From Paracoccaceae bacterium (GTDB taxonomy: Bacteria > Pseudomonadota > Alphaproteobacteria > Rhodobacterales > Rhodobacteraceae), in assembly GCA_019429405.1 (NCBI GenBank), contig JAHYIZ010000002.1:1-64000 (forward strand): 64,000 nucleotides of DNA, written 5' to 3'. The notes beneath the pieces were generated by a model. That model made no database searches. It had not been told where the DNA came from and saw only the letters and a list, made by a program, of their open reading frames with translations. A program made the position numbers and the translations under genes. Within the stretch, counting starts at the first letter, position 1. Every line of letters begins with the position of its first letter. Shown in pieces: positions 8,336 to 16,960 of this stretch.

Positions 8336-9958
8336 ATGTTGGAAGCGATGCGGGCGGCGGGTCAGCGCTGGATCTGGGCACGGCTTTTCGCCGCCATGTT
8401 CGTCGTTGTCGGTTTTGCGGCAGCGCCTGCCACAGCGCAGCTTTCCGGGTTTGGGCAATCTTTGGCCGAAGCCGCCTCGGCCGACCCCGCGCTGGCCGAG
8501 TTCTACGGCAACCGCGGCTATGCGCCGATCTGGACCACCGGCGCCGATGCTGAGCGCCGTGCCGCGCTTTTCGCGGCCCTTGCCGCGGCACCTTCGCATG
8601 GGCTGCCCGCTGCCCGTTATGGCGCCGAGGCACTGGCCGTGCGTTTTGGCACGCTGCACACCGAACGCGACCGCGCGCGGCTGGAGGCTGCAATGTCGGT
8701 GGCGCTGCTGAGCTATGCGCGCGATGTGCAGGTTGGCGTTGTCGCCAACCCCGCCGCCATTGAACAGGGCATGGTGCGCAAGCCCGCGCGGCAAGACCGG
8801 CTCGCGATTCTCGAAGCCTTCGCGGCGGGCGATCCGGCAGCGGTGCTGCGCGCGCTGCCGCCGCAGATGCCTGAATACGGCCAGCTGATGCGCGCCAAGT
8901 TCGATATCGAGGCCGCGATGGCGCGCGGCAGCTGGGGGCCGCAAGTGGCGGTTCAGGGCAAGATCGAGCCGGGGGCGTCGGGCCCGCGCGTGATCGCACT
9001 GCGTGACCGGCTGATCGGGCTTGGCTATCTGGGGCGCTCGGCCTCGGCGAGCTATGATCTGCCAATGCAGCAGGCGGTGCAGATGTTCCAGCTCGACAAC
9101 GGCCTGCTGGCTGATGGCGTAGCCGGCGAGACGACCTTGCGTGAAATCAACCGGGCGCCCGAAGAGCGCCTGCGCGCAATCGTCGTTGCGATGGAGCGGC
9201 TGCGCTGGATGCACGGCACCGAATGGGGCCAGCGCTACGTCTGGGTGAACATTCCCGATTACCACGCCAAGATCGTTGACGATGGCAAGGTCACGTTCGA
9301 GACCGTCACCGTGGTCGGTCAGAACCTGAAAGACACGCGCACGCCCGAGTTTTCAGATTTCATGGAACATCTGGTGATCAACCCGAGCTGGTATGTGCCG
9401 CGCTCGATCACCGTCAAGGAATACCTGCCGATGTTGCAGGCCGACCCGAACGCGGTTTCCTACCTGCAACTGATCGACGGCAGCGGTCGGGTGATCCCGC
9501 GTGATGGCCTTGATTTCACCCAGTTCAACGGCAACACCTTTCCCTTCGACATGAAGCAGGCGCCGTCAAACAGCAATGCACTGGGGTTGGTGAAATTCAT
9601 GTTCCCGAACCCGCACAACATCTATCTGCACGATACCCCGTCAAAATCGCTGTTTGCACGCGAAACGCGGGCGTTTTCGCATGGCTGCATCCGTTTGCAG
9701 CAGCCGTTCGATTTTGCCTACACGCTGCTGGCGCGTCAAAGCAGCGACCCAAAGGGTCTGTTTGCAAGCTATCTGCGCACCGGTCAGGAATCGACGTTGC
9801 CGCTTGAACAGCGGGTGCCGGTGCATCTGGTCTACTTCACCGCATGGCCCAACGCCAAAGGCCGCACCGAGTTTCGCCGCGATATCTATGGCCGCGATCA
9901 GGCGATTTATCAGGCGCTGCAAAACGCCGGGGTGGCGCTGCCTTCGTGGCAGAGCTAA
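8336..9958 (+). CDS. murein L,D-transpeptidase (YcbB-like)
   Basis: 540 aa. Signal sequence (helix FAAMFVVVGFAAAPATAQ), an N-terminal scaffold domain, a peptidoglycan-binding domain around residues 215-270 (GPRVIALRDRLIGLGYLG, then VQMFQLDNGLLADGVAGETT) and a C-terminal YkuD catalytic domain with the SHGCIRLQQP signature; the nucleophile is Cys451, preceded by His449. It forms 3-3 crosslinks in peptidoglycan. ATG 8336 has a GAGGGGT-type site. It is divergent from the DUF882 peptidase, and the next gene (lpxD) follows 57 nt later. Length and domain order match YcbB/LdtD-type enzymes. Confidence 0.92.
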   Translation: MLEAMRAAGQRWIWARLFAAMFVVVGFAAAPATAQLSGFGQSLAEAASADPALAEFYGNRGYAPIWTTGADAERRAALFAALAAAPSHGLPAARYGAEALAVRFGTLHTERDRARLEAAMSVALLSYARDVQVGVVANPAAIEQGMVRKPARQDRLAILEAFAAGDPAAVLRALPPQMPEYGQLMRAKFDIEAAMARGSWGPQVAVQGKIEPGASGPRVIALRDRLIGLGYLGRSASASYDLPMQQAVQMFQLDNGLLADGVAGETTLREINRAPEERLRAIVVAMERLRWMHGTEWGQRYVWVNIPDYHAKIVDDGKVTFETVTVVGQNLKDTRTPEFSDFMEHLVINPSWYVPRSITVKEYLPMLQADPNAVSYLQLIDGSGRVIPRDGLDFTQFNGNTFPFDMKQAPSNSNALGLVKFMFPNPHNIYLHDTPSKSLFARETRAFSHGCIRLQQPFDFAYTLLARQSSDPKGLFASYLRTGQESTLPLEQRVPVHLVYFTAWPNAKGRTEFRRDIYGRDQAIYQALQNAGVALPSWQS

Positions 9959-10015
9959 ACCGGAACCGGAAGTGGCGGGGCAGGGGTGCCCCGGCCGCAC
10001 GATCCGGGGCCTGCA

Positions 10016-11107
10016 ATGGAACATACAGTTGCTTCGATTGCCCGCGCGCTTGGGCTTGCCGCCGAGGGTGAGACCGCTTTGGCGATCACCGGCGTGGCCG
10101 AGCCGGCGCTTGCGGTGCCCGGCGATCTGGCGTTTGCAGGCAGCCCGAAATATGCCGAGGATCTGGCGCGAGGGCAGGCGCGGGCCGCCTTGCTCTGGGC
10201 GGGTGCAGACTGGCGCGGGCTTGGCCTCGCCGCGGCGATTCTGGCCGAGCGCCCGCGCCACGCCATGGCAGGCATCAGCCGCCTGTTTGACCCCGGCCCC
10301 GAAATTGCCCCCGGTATCCACCCCGGCGCGGTGATCGACCCCAGCGCGGTGATTGGTGAAGGGGCGGCCATCGGGCCGTTCGTGGTGATAGGGCGGGGTG
10401 TGCGCGTTGGCCCAGGCGCGCGCATTGGCGCATACACCAGCATTGCCGAGGGCAGCGTGATCGGCCCCGACGCCTTGCTGCACGCGCGCGTGACCATCTG
10501 CGCCCGCGTCGAAATTGGCGCGCGTTTCATCTGCCAATCGGGCGCGGTGATCGGCGGCGACGGGTTTTCGTTTGTGACGCCTGAGAAATCGGGCGTCGAA
10601 GAGGTGCGCGAAACGCTGGGGCAGCGCAGCGCGCTGCGGCCCCAGGCCTGGGCGCGCATTCACAGCCTCGGTGGCGTGGTCATTGGCGACGATGTTGAAG
10701 TGGGGGCAAATTCGGCGATTGATCGTGGCACGGTGCGCGCCACTTCGGTTGGCTCTGGCACCAAGATCGACAACCTCGTGCAAGTTGGCCACAACGCGCA
10801 GATCGGGCGTGATTGTCTGTTGTGCGGGCAGGTGGCAATCGGCGGCTCGGCGCGCTTGGGCGACAGGGTGGTGCTGGGTGGCAAGGCCGGCATAAGCGAC
10901 AACATCTCGGTGGGCGATGATGTGGTGGCGGGGGCAGGCACCATCATCATGTCGAACGCCCCGGCCGGGCGCGCCATGTTTGGCGCCCCGGCGATCCGGA
11001 TGGATCAGCAGATCGAGGCCTGGAAGCACATGCGCCGCCTGGGGCGACTATTCGCGCAGGTGGCAGAGTTGCGCGAAGCTGCTAAAAGAACGCGCGACAA
11101 GGATTGA
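10016..11107 (+). CDS. lpxD: UDP-3-O-acylglucosamine N-acyltransferase (LpxD)
   Basis: 363 aa. Catalyses the third step of lipid A synthesis, N-acylation of UDP-3-O-acylglucosamine from acyl-ACP. The N-terminal uridine-binding domain begins HTVASIARALGLAAEGE. It is followed by hexapeptide repeats of a left-handed beta helix, including IDPSAVIGEGAAIGPFVVIG. The catalytic His is in NLVQVGHNAQIGRDCLLCG. ATG 10016 was chosen because the family begins here; an upstream in-frame start adds 10 unconserved residues. It is the first gene of a short operon with an acyl carrier protein and a ketosynthase, not in the usual lpxD-fabZ-lpxA order, which suggests a dedicated acyl supply. Confidence 0.9.
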   Translation: MEHTVASIARALGLAAEGETALAITGVAEPALAVPGDLAFAGSPKYAEDLARGQARAALLWAGADWRGLGLAAAILAERPRHAMAGISRLFDPGPEIAPGIHPGAVIDPSAVIGEGAAIGPFVVIGRGVRVGPGARIGAYTSIAEGSVIGPDALLHARVTICARVEIGARFICQSGAVIGGDGFSFVTPEKSGVEEVRETLGQRSALRPQAWARIHSLGGVVIGDDVEVGANSAIDRGTVRATSVGSGTKIDNLVQVGHNAQIGRDCLLCGQVAIGGSARLGDRVVLGGKAGISDNISVGDDVVAGAGTIIMSNAPAGRAMFGAPAIRMDQQIEAWKHMRRLGRLFAQVAELREAAKRTRDKD

Positions 11108-11119
11108 ACGGAGGCATTC

Positions 11120-11383
11120 ATGACCAGTGCAGTTGCGGACGAAATCATTACCATCATCGCCCGGCAGGCGATGCTCGACCCATCCGAGGTGCGGCTTGAC
11201 ATGACGCTGGACGAGCTGGGGTTTGACAGCCTCGTGCTGGTCGAGGCGCTCTTTGCCATCGAGGAAAAATTCGACGTTTCGGTTCCTTATAACGCGAACG
11301 AGCCGGATGAGGCCGATTTTGACATCTCGTCTGTTGCCGCCGTGATCGCGGGTGTCGAGGCGCTTGTGGCGGCCAAGGCCTGA
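11120..11383 (+). CDS. specialised acyl carrier protein
   Basis: 87 aa acidic protein with the phosphopantetheine attachment motif LGFDSLVLVEALFAIEEKF (Ser in GFDSL). It differs from the primary AcpP, which has DSLDTVE, so it is probably a dedicated carrier. The gene sits 12 nt after lpxD and 4 nt before the ketosynthase start. In other alphaproteobacteria a dedicated ACP beside ketosynthases (the acpXL locus) makes very-long or secondary acyl chains for lipid A; a similar role here is inference. Confidence 0.85.
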   Translation: MTSAVADEIITIIARQAMLDPSEVRLDMTLDELGFDSLVLVEALFAIEEKFDVSVPYNANEPDEADFDISSVAAVIAGVEALVAAKA

Positions 11384-11387
11384 CGCG

Positions 11388-12596
11388 GTGGGCCGGGTTG
11401 TCATTACCGGGGCGGGCAGTATCAACCCGCTCGGCGCAACTGTTACCGAAACCTGGGCGGCAATGCAGGCGGGGCGCTGCGCGATCGGGCCGATGGCGTT
11501 TCGCGACAGCGATCGGCTTTCGGTGCAGATCGGGGCGCAGGTGCAAGGCTTTCGGCCCGAAGACCATCTGAGCCGCGCCGAATTGGGCTTTGCCGACCGC
11601 TTCGCGCAATTTGCGCTGGTCGCGGCACGTCAGGCCGTGGCGCAATCGGGGCTGGCGTTTGACGGCGCGCTGGCGGCCCGCGCGGGCGTGGTGATCGGCA
11701 CCGCAGGCGGTGGGCTGACCACCTCGGATGATGCCTACCGTGCGGTCTATGCCGAGGGCAAGAACCGCGTGCACCCGTTCACCGTGCCGCGCCTGATGCA
11801 CAATGCCGCCGCCAGTCTTGTGGGCATGGCTTTTGGCCTGCAAGGCCCCTCGTTCTCGGTTGCCACCGCCTGCGCGGGCTCGAACCACGCGATGGGGCTT
11901 GCGTTTCAAATGGTGCGCTCGGGCGCCGCGCCGGTGATGCTGGCGGGTGGTGCCGAGGCGATGCTGTGCTTTGGCGGCATCAAGGCGTGGGAAGGGCTGC
12001 GGGTGATGTCATCCGATGGCTGCCGCCCCTTCAGCGCCGACCGCAACGGGCTGGTGCAAGGCGAGGGCGCCGCCGTCTTCGTGTTTGAAGATTACGACCA
12101 CGCGCGGGCGCGCGGCGCCGTGATGCTGGCCGAGGTGGTGGGCTTTTCGATGGGCGCCGATGCCGCCGACATGGTGATGCCTTCGGTCGAGGGGGCGGCG
12201 CGCGCCATGGCGGGCGCGCTGCGCGATGCGCGCCTTGCGCCCGAGGCCGTGGGCTACATCAACGCCCATGGCACCGGCACAGCTGCCAATGACCGCACCG
12301 AATGCGCCGCCGTGCGGCAGGTTTTTGGCGCGCATGCCGACCGGCTGATGATCTCATCCACCAAGTCGATGCACGGCCACCTGATTGGCGCCACAGGCGC
12401 AGTGGAACTGCTGGCCTGCCTGATGGCGCTGTCGGAAGGGGTGATTGCGCCAACCATCGGCTACCGCGTGCCCGACCCTGACTGCGCGCTTGACGTCGTG
12501 CCGAACGAGGCACGGGCCGCGCGGGTCGATGTGGTCCTCTCGAACGCCTTCGGCTTTGGCGGGCTTAATGCGGTGCTGGCGCTGGCGCGGGTCTGA
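11388..12596 (+). CDS. beta-ketoacyl-ACP synthase (KAS I/II type)
   Basis: 402 aa from GTG 11388, 4 nt after the ACP stop. The upstream in-frame ATG lies inside the ACP gene. Thiolase-fold condensing enzyme with catalytic Cys in VATACAGSNHAMGLA, His in INAHGTGTAANDRTE and the second His in MHGHLIGATGAVELLA; C-terminal NAFGFGGLNAVL is the usual last motif. It should extend acyl chains on the neighbouring ACP. It is last in the lpxD-ACP-KAS operon and is followed by a G/C hairpin. Confidence 0.9.
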   Translation: MGRVVITGAGSINPLGATVTETWAAMQAGRCAIGPMAFRDSDRLSVQIGAQVQGFRPEDHLSRAELGFADRFAQFALVAARQAVAQSGLAFDGALAARAGVVIGTAGGGLTTSDDAYRAVYAEGKNRVHPFTVPRLMHNAAASLVGMAFGLQGPSFSVATACAGSNHAMGLAFQMVRSGAAPVMLAGGAEAMLCFGGIKAWEGLRVMSSDGCRPFSADRNGLVQGEGAAVFVFEDYDHARARGAVMLAEVVGFSMGADAADMVMPSVEGAARAMAGALRDARLAPEAVGYINAHGTGTAANDRTECAAVRQVFGAHADRLMISSTKSMHGHLIGATGAVELLACLMALSEGVIAPTIGYRVPDPDCALDVVPNEARAARVDVVLSNAFGFGGLNAVLALARV

Positions 12597-12607
12597 CCCA
12601 AAATCAA

Positions 12608-12630
12608 GGCGCCGCCCTTGGGGCGGCGCC
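12608..12630 (+). terminator. hairpin after the ketosynthase gene
   Basis: Nine-pair stem GGCGCCGCC / GGCGGCGCC with a 5-nt loop, 11 nt beyond the ketosynthase stop codon. No long T run follows, so its strength as an intrinsic terminator is uncertain. It lies between two convergent genes. Confidence 0.5.
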
Positions 12631-12666
12631 TGATCATTTCGGGTGTGCCCCAATCAGCGGCCCCAA

Positions 12667-13317
12667 TCAGGGACGCGGCGTCGGCGCGTCGGCGGGGGCC
12701 GCCGGGGTAGCTGCTGCCGCAGCCGCTGCCGCAGCATCCGAAGCGGCGTTGGCGGCGTTGACCGCCTCATAGCCAGCGGTGAAACCGGCGAGCGAAATCA
12801 GCACATCAACGGTCTGGTCGGGCGCCACCATCGGCACCAGCGACATTGTCGCGGTCGTGCCGGCCTTCATCTTCTGGATGTCATCGGCGCTCAGCCCGGC
12901 GCGCGAGACGCAGCCGATCGAGGTGCAGAAGGTGAACGGATAGCGGCGCGGCTCGCCCCCGTCGAATGAGATCGAAACCATCTGCGAGAGCAGCGTTTCC
13001 AGCGGTGCCACGATGGTCGCCCCGGCTGCGGCGGGTTGCCCCGGAGGTAGCGCGAACAGGCTGATTTCGGCGACCGCGTTGCCATCGGCGTCGGCGAGCA
13101 ATTGATAAAGCTGGCAGGGGTCGAAGCCGTCTTCAGTGCGGATGCACTGCATCTCCCATTTGCCATGGGTCGAGGCGACGTAGGTTTCGCCGATTGCGGT
13201 CTCGGAGGCCACTTCGGCATCCGCCGTCGCGGCGGGTGCGGCCGCGTCTTGCGCCAAAGCCGGGGCTGCAATGCCCAGTGCCAGCGCGAGCGCAAGGGGT
13301 CTGAAGAAATCTGCCAT
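12667..13317 (-). CDS. invasion-associated locus B (IalB) family protein
   Basis: 216 aa. Signal peptide MADFFRPLALALALGIAAPA ending at ALAQ, a core with paired cysteines (WEMQCIRTEDGFDPCQ and TFCTSIGCVSRAGLSADD) and a long low-complexity Ala/Pro C-terminus. IalB proteins are small periplasmic proteins of alphaproteobacteria; their biochemical function is not settled. I chose ATG 13317 because AGGATGGA lies just ahead of it; ATG 13326 is an alternative. Convergent with the lpxD operon. Confidence 0.8.
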   Translation of the reverse strand: MADFFRPLALALALGIAAPALAQDAAAPAATADAEVASETAIGETYVASTHGKWEMQCIRTEDGFDPCQLYQLLADADGNAVAEISLFALPPGQPAAAGATIVAPLETLLSQMVSISFDGGEPRRYPFTFCTSIGCVSRAGLSADDIQKMKAGTTATMSLVPMVAPDQTVDVLISLAGFTAGYEAVNAANAASDAAAAAAAAATPAAPADAPTPRP

Positions 13318-13462
13318 GGGTTCCATCCTGAAATTTGCGGTATGGCGCCGGATTAGCACGGCGGGCCGCAGGTGTCAGCGGCGAAGATGCCACAGGGGCC
13401 GCGGCGGCTGGCGGAAAACTGCCACGTTCGCGTGAATGTGCCCCGGTCCCGCGCCGCGCGTG

Positions 13463-13530
13463 AAAAAGGGGCCCCCACAAGGGAACCCCTTCCAACAGTT
13501 TCTCCCCGTCGGACTGGCCGACTTTCATTG
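13463..13530 (-). ncRNA. candidate small RNA 2 (minus strand, about 70 nt)
   Basis: On the minus strand a promoter-like TTGACG (13565-13560), 17-nt spacer and TAGTTT (13542-13537) point to a start near 13530. The predicted transcript has a stem GTCGG / CCGAC with a CCAGT loop, then an intrinsic-terminator-like AAGGGG / CCCCTT stem running into five T at 13466-13462. No gene lies between the promoter and the terminator. An ATG-initiated frame inside is not bounded by the terminator and looks random. Sequence-only prediction. Confidence 0.4.
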
Positions 13531-13536
13531 AGCCGA

Positions 13537-13565
13537 AAACTAATGCGCCGGAATGTTTCCGTCAA
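13537..13565 (-). promoter_or_regulatory. sigma-70-like promoter of candidate small RNA 2
   Basis: TTGACG, exactly 17 nt, TAGTTT on the minus strand; the -35 word matches five of six consensus positions, and a second TTGACT overlaps just upstream. Confidence 0.4.
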
Positions 13566-13604
13566 CAGTCAAGAATCGGCGTTGCAACCTTGGGCGGAAC
13601 GCCG

Positions 13605-13636
13605 AAAAAAGAAGGCCGCGCCCCGATGGCGCGGCC
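13605..13636 (-). terminator. strong intrinsic terminator with no upstream gene
   Basis: Minus strand: nine-pair stem GGCCGCGCC / GGCGCGGCC with a 5-nt loop, followed by TTCTTTTTT. No protein-coding gene on this strand reads into it, which is the main reason for proposing small RNA 1. Confidence 0.75.
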
Positions 13637-13707
13637 AGTCTGACAGGGAGGAAGTAACCCGCGCGAGAGGACTGAGGCGCGGATTGAGGGAACACTGGCA
13701 CATGTTG
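13605..13707 (-). ncRNA. candidate small RNA 1 (minus strand, about 100 nt) with CCTCC anti-SD segment
   Basis: Minus strand: -10-like TACAAT (13719-13714), predicted start near 13707, then a hairpin CCGCGC / GCGCGG with a C/U-rich loop, an apparently single-stranded TTACTTCCTCCCTGTC that could pair with Shine-Dalgarno sequences, and a strong terminator. The region holds no credible gene on either strand. The layout (C/U-rich loop, exposed CCTCC, terminator) is that of trans-acting sRNAs in alphaproteobacteria. No recognisable -35. Expression is unproven. Confidence 0.45.
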
Positions 13708-13754
13708 GTTAACATTGTATTGTGGCGCCGGGTGGTTTGCAGGGAGCTGGCGCA

Positions 13755-15302
13755 GTGTTGACGGAAAACGGCATTTTTGTTGGTGGCGGTGGTGAAGGCT
13801 ATGGGGTGCCGCAAGAGCTTTTGTTGAAATATGGCAACCGCCACGGGCTGATTGCGGGCGCCACCGGCACCGGCAAGACCGTCACGCTGCAAGTGCTGGC
13901 CGAGGGCTTTTCGAGCGCCGGGGTGCCGGTGTTTCTGGCCGACGTGAAGGGCGATCTTGCGGGGCTGGCCATGCCGGGCGTGGCCGACGGCAAGCTGCAC
14001 GAGGCTTTTGCAAAACGCGCCGCGACGATCGGATTCGAGCTTGCCTACCGCGATTTTCCCGTGACCTTCTGGGATATGTTCGGTGAACAGGGCCACCCGG
14101 TGCGCACCACGGTCAGCGAAATGGGGCCGCTCTTGCTGTCGCGACTGATGGACCTGAGCGAGGCGCAAGAAGGGGTGCTGAACATTGCCTTTCGGCTGGC
14201 CGATGAAGAGGCCTTGCCGCTGCTCGATCTGAAAGACCTGCAGGCGATGCTGGTCTTCATCGGCCAGAACGCCGCCGAAATCGGCCTGCGCTATGGCAAT
14301 GTTGCACCTGCGACCATCGGCGCGATCCAGCGCCAGTTGCTGGTGCTTGAAAATCAGGGCGGGGCAAGGCTGTTCGGCGAACCCGCGCTCGATCTGGCCG
14401 ACCTGATGGCAACCGCGCCCGATGGCCGGGGCCGGGTCAACATTCTGGCCGCCGACAAATTGATGGCCTCGCCCCGGCTCTATGCAACCTTCCTGCTCTG
14501 GCTTCTGTCGGAACTGTTCGAGGAACTGCCCGAGGTCGGAGACCCGGAAAAGCCGCGCCTCGTGTTCTTCTTCGATGAGGCGCATCTGCTGTTTGATGAT
14601 GCGCCCAAGGCGCTGATTTCAAAGGTGGAACAGGTTGCGCGGCTGATCCGCTCCAAGGGTGTTGGGGTCTATTTCATCACCCAGAACCCGACCGATGTGC
14701 CCGACACGGTGCTGGGCCAGCTTGGCAACCGGGTGCAACACGCGCTGCGCGCCTTTACCGCGCGCGACCAGAGAGACCTGCGCCGCGCCGCCGAAAATTA
14801 CCGCGCCAACCCGCGGTTTGACACCGAACTTGCAATCAAGGAGGTGGGCACCGGCGAGGCCGTCACCTCGTTCCTGCAAGCCAAGGGCGCGCCGGGCATG
14901 GTCGAGCGCACGCTGGTGCGCCCCCCGATGAGCCGCCTTGGCCCGATCACCGCGGCCGAGCGCGACCTGATCTTGCGCGCGTCGCCTCTGGCGGCAAAAT
15001 ACGACCGCACCATCGACCGCGATTCGGCCTATGAGCGTCTGGCGGCGCGGGCGGCGCAAGGCGCGCGTGAAACGGGTGCGGCGGTCGAGGCCGAGGTTGG
15101 CGCGCGCGAGTTTTCCAACGCGCGGCGCTATGGGGGCGCTGCTGCGGCAAAGCCCGCAAAACCAGCCAAGCCCGCCGCGCGCGCATCGCGGTCTGACAGC
15201 ATCGCCGAGGCTTTTGGCAAGAGTTTTGCGCGCCAGCTTGGCACCAGGACCGGGCAGGCCGTGGTGCGCGGCGTTCTGGGCGGGCTGTTCAAGTCACGCT
15301 GA
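13755..15302 (+). CDS. HerA-type / DUF853 ATPase
   Basis: 515 aa. HerA-FtsK superfamily ATPase of the DUF853 group: Walker [20 protein letters not shown] near the N-terminus, Walker [14 protein letters not shown], and the sensor-like segment [21 protein letters not shown]. The C-terminus is an Ala/Lys linker plus a helix [20 protein letters not shown]. It is a predicted cytoplasmic DNA- or RNA-translocating ATPase with no nearby NurA nuclease. Start GTG 13755 has AGGGAG eight nt ahead; an upstream GTG (13722) lacks a site. Its 3' end overlaps the convergent DUF6477 gene by 14 nt. Confidence 0.85.
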   Translation: MLTENGIFVGGGGEGYGVPQELLLKYGNRHGLIAGATGTGKTVTLQVLAEGFSSAGVPVFLADVKGDLAGLAMPGVADGKLHEAFAKRAATIGFELAYRDFPVTFWDMFGEQGHPVRTTVSEMGPLLLSRLMDLSEAQEGVLNIAFRLADEEALPLLDLKDLQAMLVFIGQNAAEIGLRYGNVAPATIGAIQRQLLVLENQGGARLFGEPALDLADLMATAPDGRGRVNILAADKLMASPRLYATFLLWLLSELFEELPEVGDPEKPRLVFFFDEAHLLFDDAPKALISKVEQVARLIRSKGVGVYFITQNPTDVPDTVLGQLGNRVQHALRAFTARDQRDLRRAAENYRANPRFDTELAIKEVGTGEAVTSFLQAKGAPGMVERTLVRPPMSRLGPITAAERDLILRASPLAAKYDRTIDRDSAYERLAARAAQGARETGAAVEAEVGAREFSNARRYGGAAAAKPAKPAKPAARASRSDSIAEAFGKSFARQLGTRTGQAVVRGVLGGLFKSR

Positions 15303-15585
15303 GCCGCGGCCCGGTAAGCAGCCGCGCCTCTGCCAGAAGCGCGATCAGCACATCGATGTGCCGCACAAGGCTGTACTGCGCCGCGCCCGCGCGCCGGGTC
15401 TCTTCCATCTCGGCCTCGGCGGCTATCAGATATGCAACCGCGCGCTCCGGGGCTATTGTTTCCGTACTGCGAACAATGCGCCGTAGGTCGCGCGACCGGT
15501 TATAGTCGGCCAGGCCCAGCCGCGCCGCACGAATCAAAAGCCGGGGGCGGCGCAATTCTGCAAGAATACTGGTAAAATCGGTCAT
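15289..15585 (-). CDS. DUF6477-type small protein
   Basis: 98 aa helical, Arg-rich protein ([19 protein letters not shown], then [20 protein letters not shown]). ATG 15585 is preceded by AAGGA; an upstream frame extension carries unlike sequence. I recognise it as the small Rhodobacteraceae family DUF6477, of unknown function. It is divergent from the DUF6456/HTH gene and overlaps the HerA-type gene tail to tail by 14 nt. The shared upstream region has a CtrA-like word. Confidence 0.7.
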   Translation of the reverse strand: MTDFTSILAELRRPRLLIRAARLGLADYNRSRDLRRIVRSTETIAPERAVAYLIAAEAEMEETRRAGAAQYSLVRHIDVLIALLAEARLLTGPRLSVT

Positions 15586-15719
15586 GGCAGGTCCTTCCCA
15601 GGGGTTCCTGCTGAACGTAACGCAACCTGAGCGGGTGTTGCGCATTGTCGCGATTCTGCGAACGGTGACGTGGTGATTGTTTATCATTTAGCAACAATTA
15701 TCCAAATCCGGGCGTTTTG

Positions 15720-15734
15720 TTAACGAATGGGTAA
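15720..15734 (+). promoter_or_regulatory. CtrA-like site
   Basis: TTAA-N7-GTAA, one mismatch from the alphaproteobacterial CtrA box TTAA-N7-TTAA. It lies between the divergent DUF6477 and DUF6456 genes, in an otherwise AT-rich 215-nt spacer. Short motif, so chance occurrence is possible. Confidence 0.3.
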
Positions 15735-15800
15735 GAAATACAACCCACGGTTGAGTAACCACATTGGCTTCGGCCTGCAAACCAAGGATTTCAGGCGAAA

Positions 15801-16928
15801 ATGTCGAACCTGGCCATGCCTTCAGCGGATCTGCCCGCCTGGCTACCCGAGTTCACGCGGGTTTACCTGCGCCACGTCAGCGACGGCGTGCCGATCCGCC
15901 AACTGGCGCGAGATGAAGGCGTGCATGCCTCGACCGTGATGCGCCGCCTTCGCCGTATCGAGCAGCGCCGCGACGACCCGCTGATCGACGAGGCGCTTAC
16001 CCGCTTTGCCCATTCGGCAGGATGCCCGCCCCGCAACCATTGCTTCCAAAAGGAATCCTCTGCCATGAGCGCACCTATCCGCAACAGCGTCGCCGCCACT
16101 TCCGAAGACATCCTGCAGCGCGAAGGCCGCAGGATTCTGCGCAGACTGTCTGAACCCGGCGCCCTGCTTGTGGTCGCCCCCGATATGGACAAGGCTGTGG
16201 TGCTAAAGGGCACCGTTCGCACCGCCGTGCTTGACCGCAACGTGGCGCAGTCTTTCGCGCTGAAGGACTGGATCGCGGTTGCCCATACCGGCCGCGTCAC
16301 CACCTATGAGATCACGTCGGCGGGGCGCGCCGCACTGCGGCGGATGCTGGAAACCGACGATGACGCCCGCAGCTGCGGCTTTGCCGAGGCGCAGGCGGGC
16401 TTTGGCATGCCGTTTGCCGGCCAGCACCGCGACTGGGAAACTCGCGATTTGCCCGGTTCGGGGGGTGAGGGTTCGCGCCGGATGCGGCTCAATCTGGCCG
16501 AAAGCCCGCTTGGCGTGCTGGCGCGGCGGCGCGACAAGGATGGCGAACCATTCCTGACGCAAGAGCTGGTCAACGCGGGTGAACGGTTGCGCGAAGATTT
16601 CGAGCTGGCGCAGCTTGGCCCCCGCGTGGCGCAGAACTGGGAACGTTTCCTTTCGGGGGGCGAGCGTGGCCAGTATCGGCCCGACGCGGGCCAATCGGGC
16701 GGGTCTGAAAGGGCGCGCGAACGCGTCGCGGCGGCCCTGCGCGACCTTGGACCCGGCCTTGGCGACATGGCGCTGCGCTGCTGCTGTTTTCTGGAAGGGC
16801 TTGAGGCCGCAGAAAAGCGGCTGGGCTGGTCGGCGCGGTCGGGCAAGATCGTGTTGCGCATCGCGCTGATGCGCCTGAAGCGGCATTACGAGGAAACCTA
16901 TGGCAAGCAAAGCCCGCTGATCGGCTGA
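15801..16928 (+). CDS. HTH / DUF6456 domain protein
   Basis: 375 aa. The N-terminus has a helix-turn-helix (VPIRQLARDEGVHASTVMRR), the middle a mixed domain that includes VAHTGRVTTYEITSAGRAAL, and the C-terminus the DUF6456 domain (GVLARRRDKDGEPFLTQELV, then CCCFLEGLEAAEKRLGWSAR and RIALMRLKRHYEETYG). Probably a DNA-binding regulator or replication/cell-cycle accessory protein of Rhodobacteraceae; the exact role is unknown. ATG 15801 was taken as first in frame with an AAGGA ten nt ahead. Convergent with pyc, with a strong hairpin between. Confidence 0.75.
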   Translation: MSNLAMPSADLPAWLPEFTRVYLRHVSDGVPIRQLARDEGVHASTVMRRLRRIEQRRDDPLIDEALTRFAHSAGCPPRNHCFQKESSAMSAPIRNSVAATSEDILQREGRRILRRLSEPGALLVVAPDMDKAVVLKGTVRTAVLDRNVAQSFALKDWIAVAHTGRVTTYEITSAGRAALRRMLETDDDARSCGFAEAQAGFGMPFAGQHRDWETRDLPGSGGEGSRRMRLNLAESPLGVLARRRDKDGEPFLTQELVNAGERLREDFELAQLGPRVAQNWERFLSGGERGQYRPDAGQSGGSERARERVAAALRDLGPGLGDMALRCCCFLEGLEAAEKRLGWSARSGKIVLRIALMRLKRHYEETYGKQSPLIG

Positions 16929-16935
16929 CCCTGCC

Positions 16936-16960
16936 GGGGGGCGCCGCTGGTGGCGCCCCC
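16936..16960. terminator. bidirectional hairpin between DUF6456 and pyc
   Basis: Stem GGGGGCGCC / GGCGCCCCC with a 6-nt loop lying in the 32-nt gap between two convergent genes. No T run, so it may act as a rho-assisted or weak terminator for both. Confidence 0.5.
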
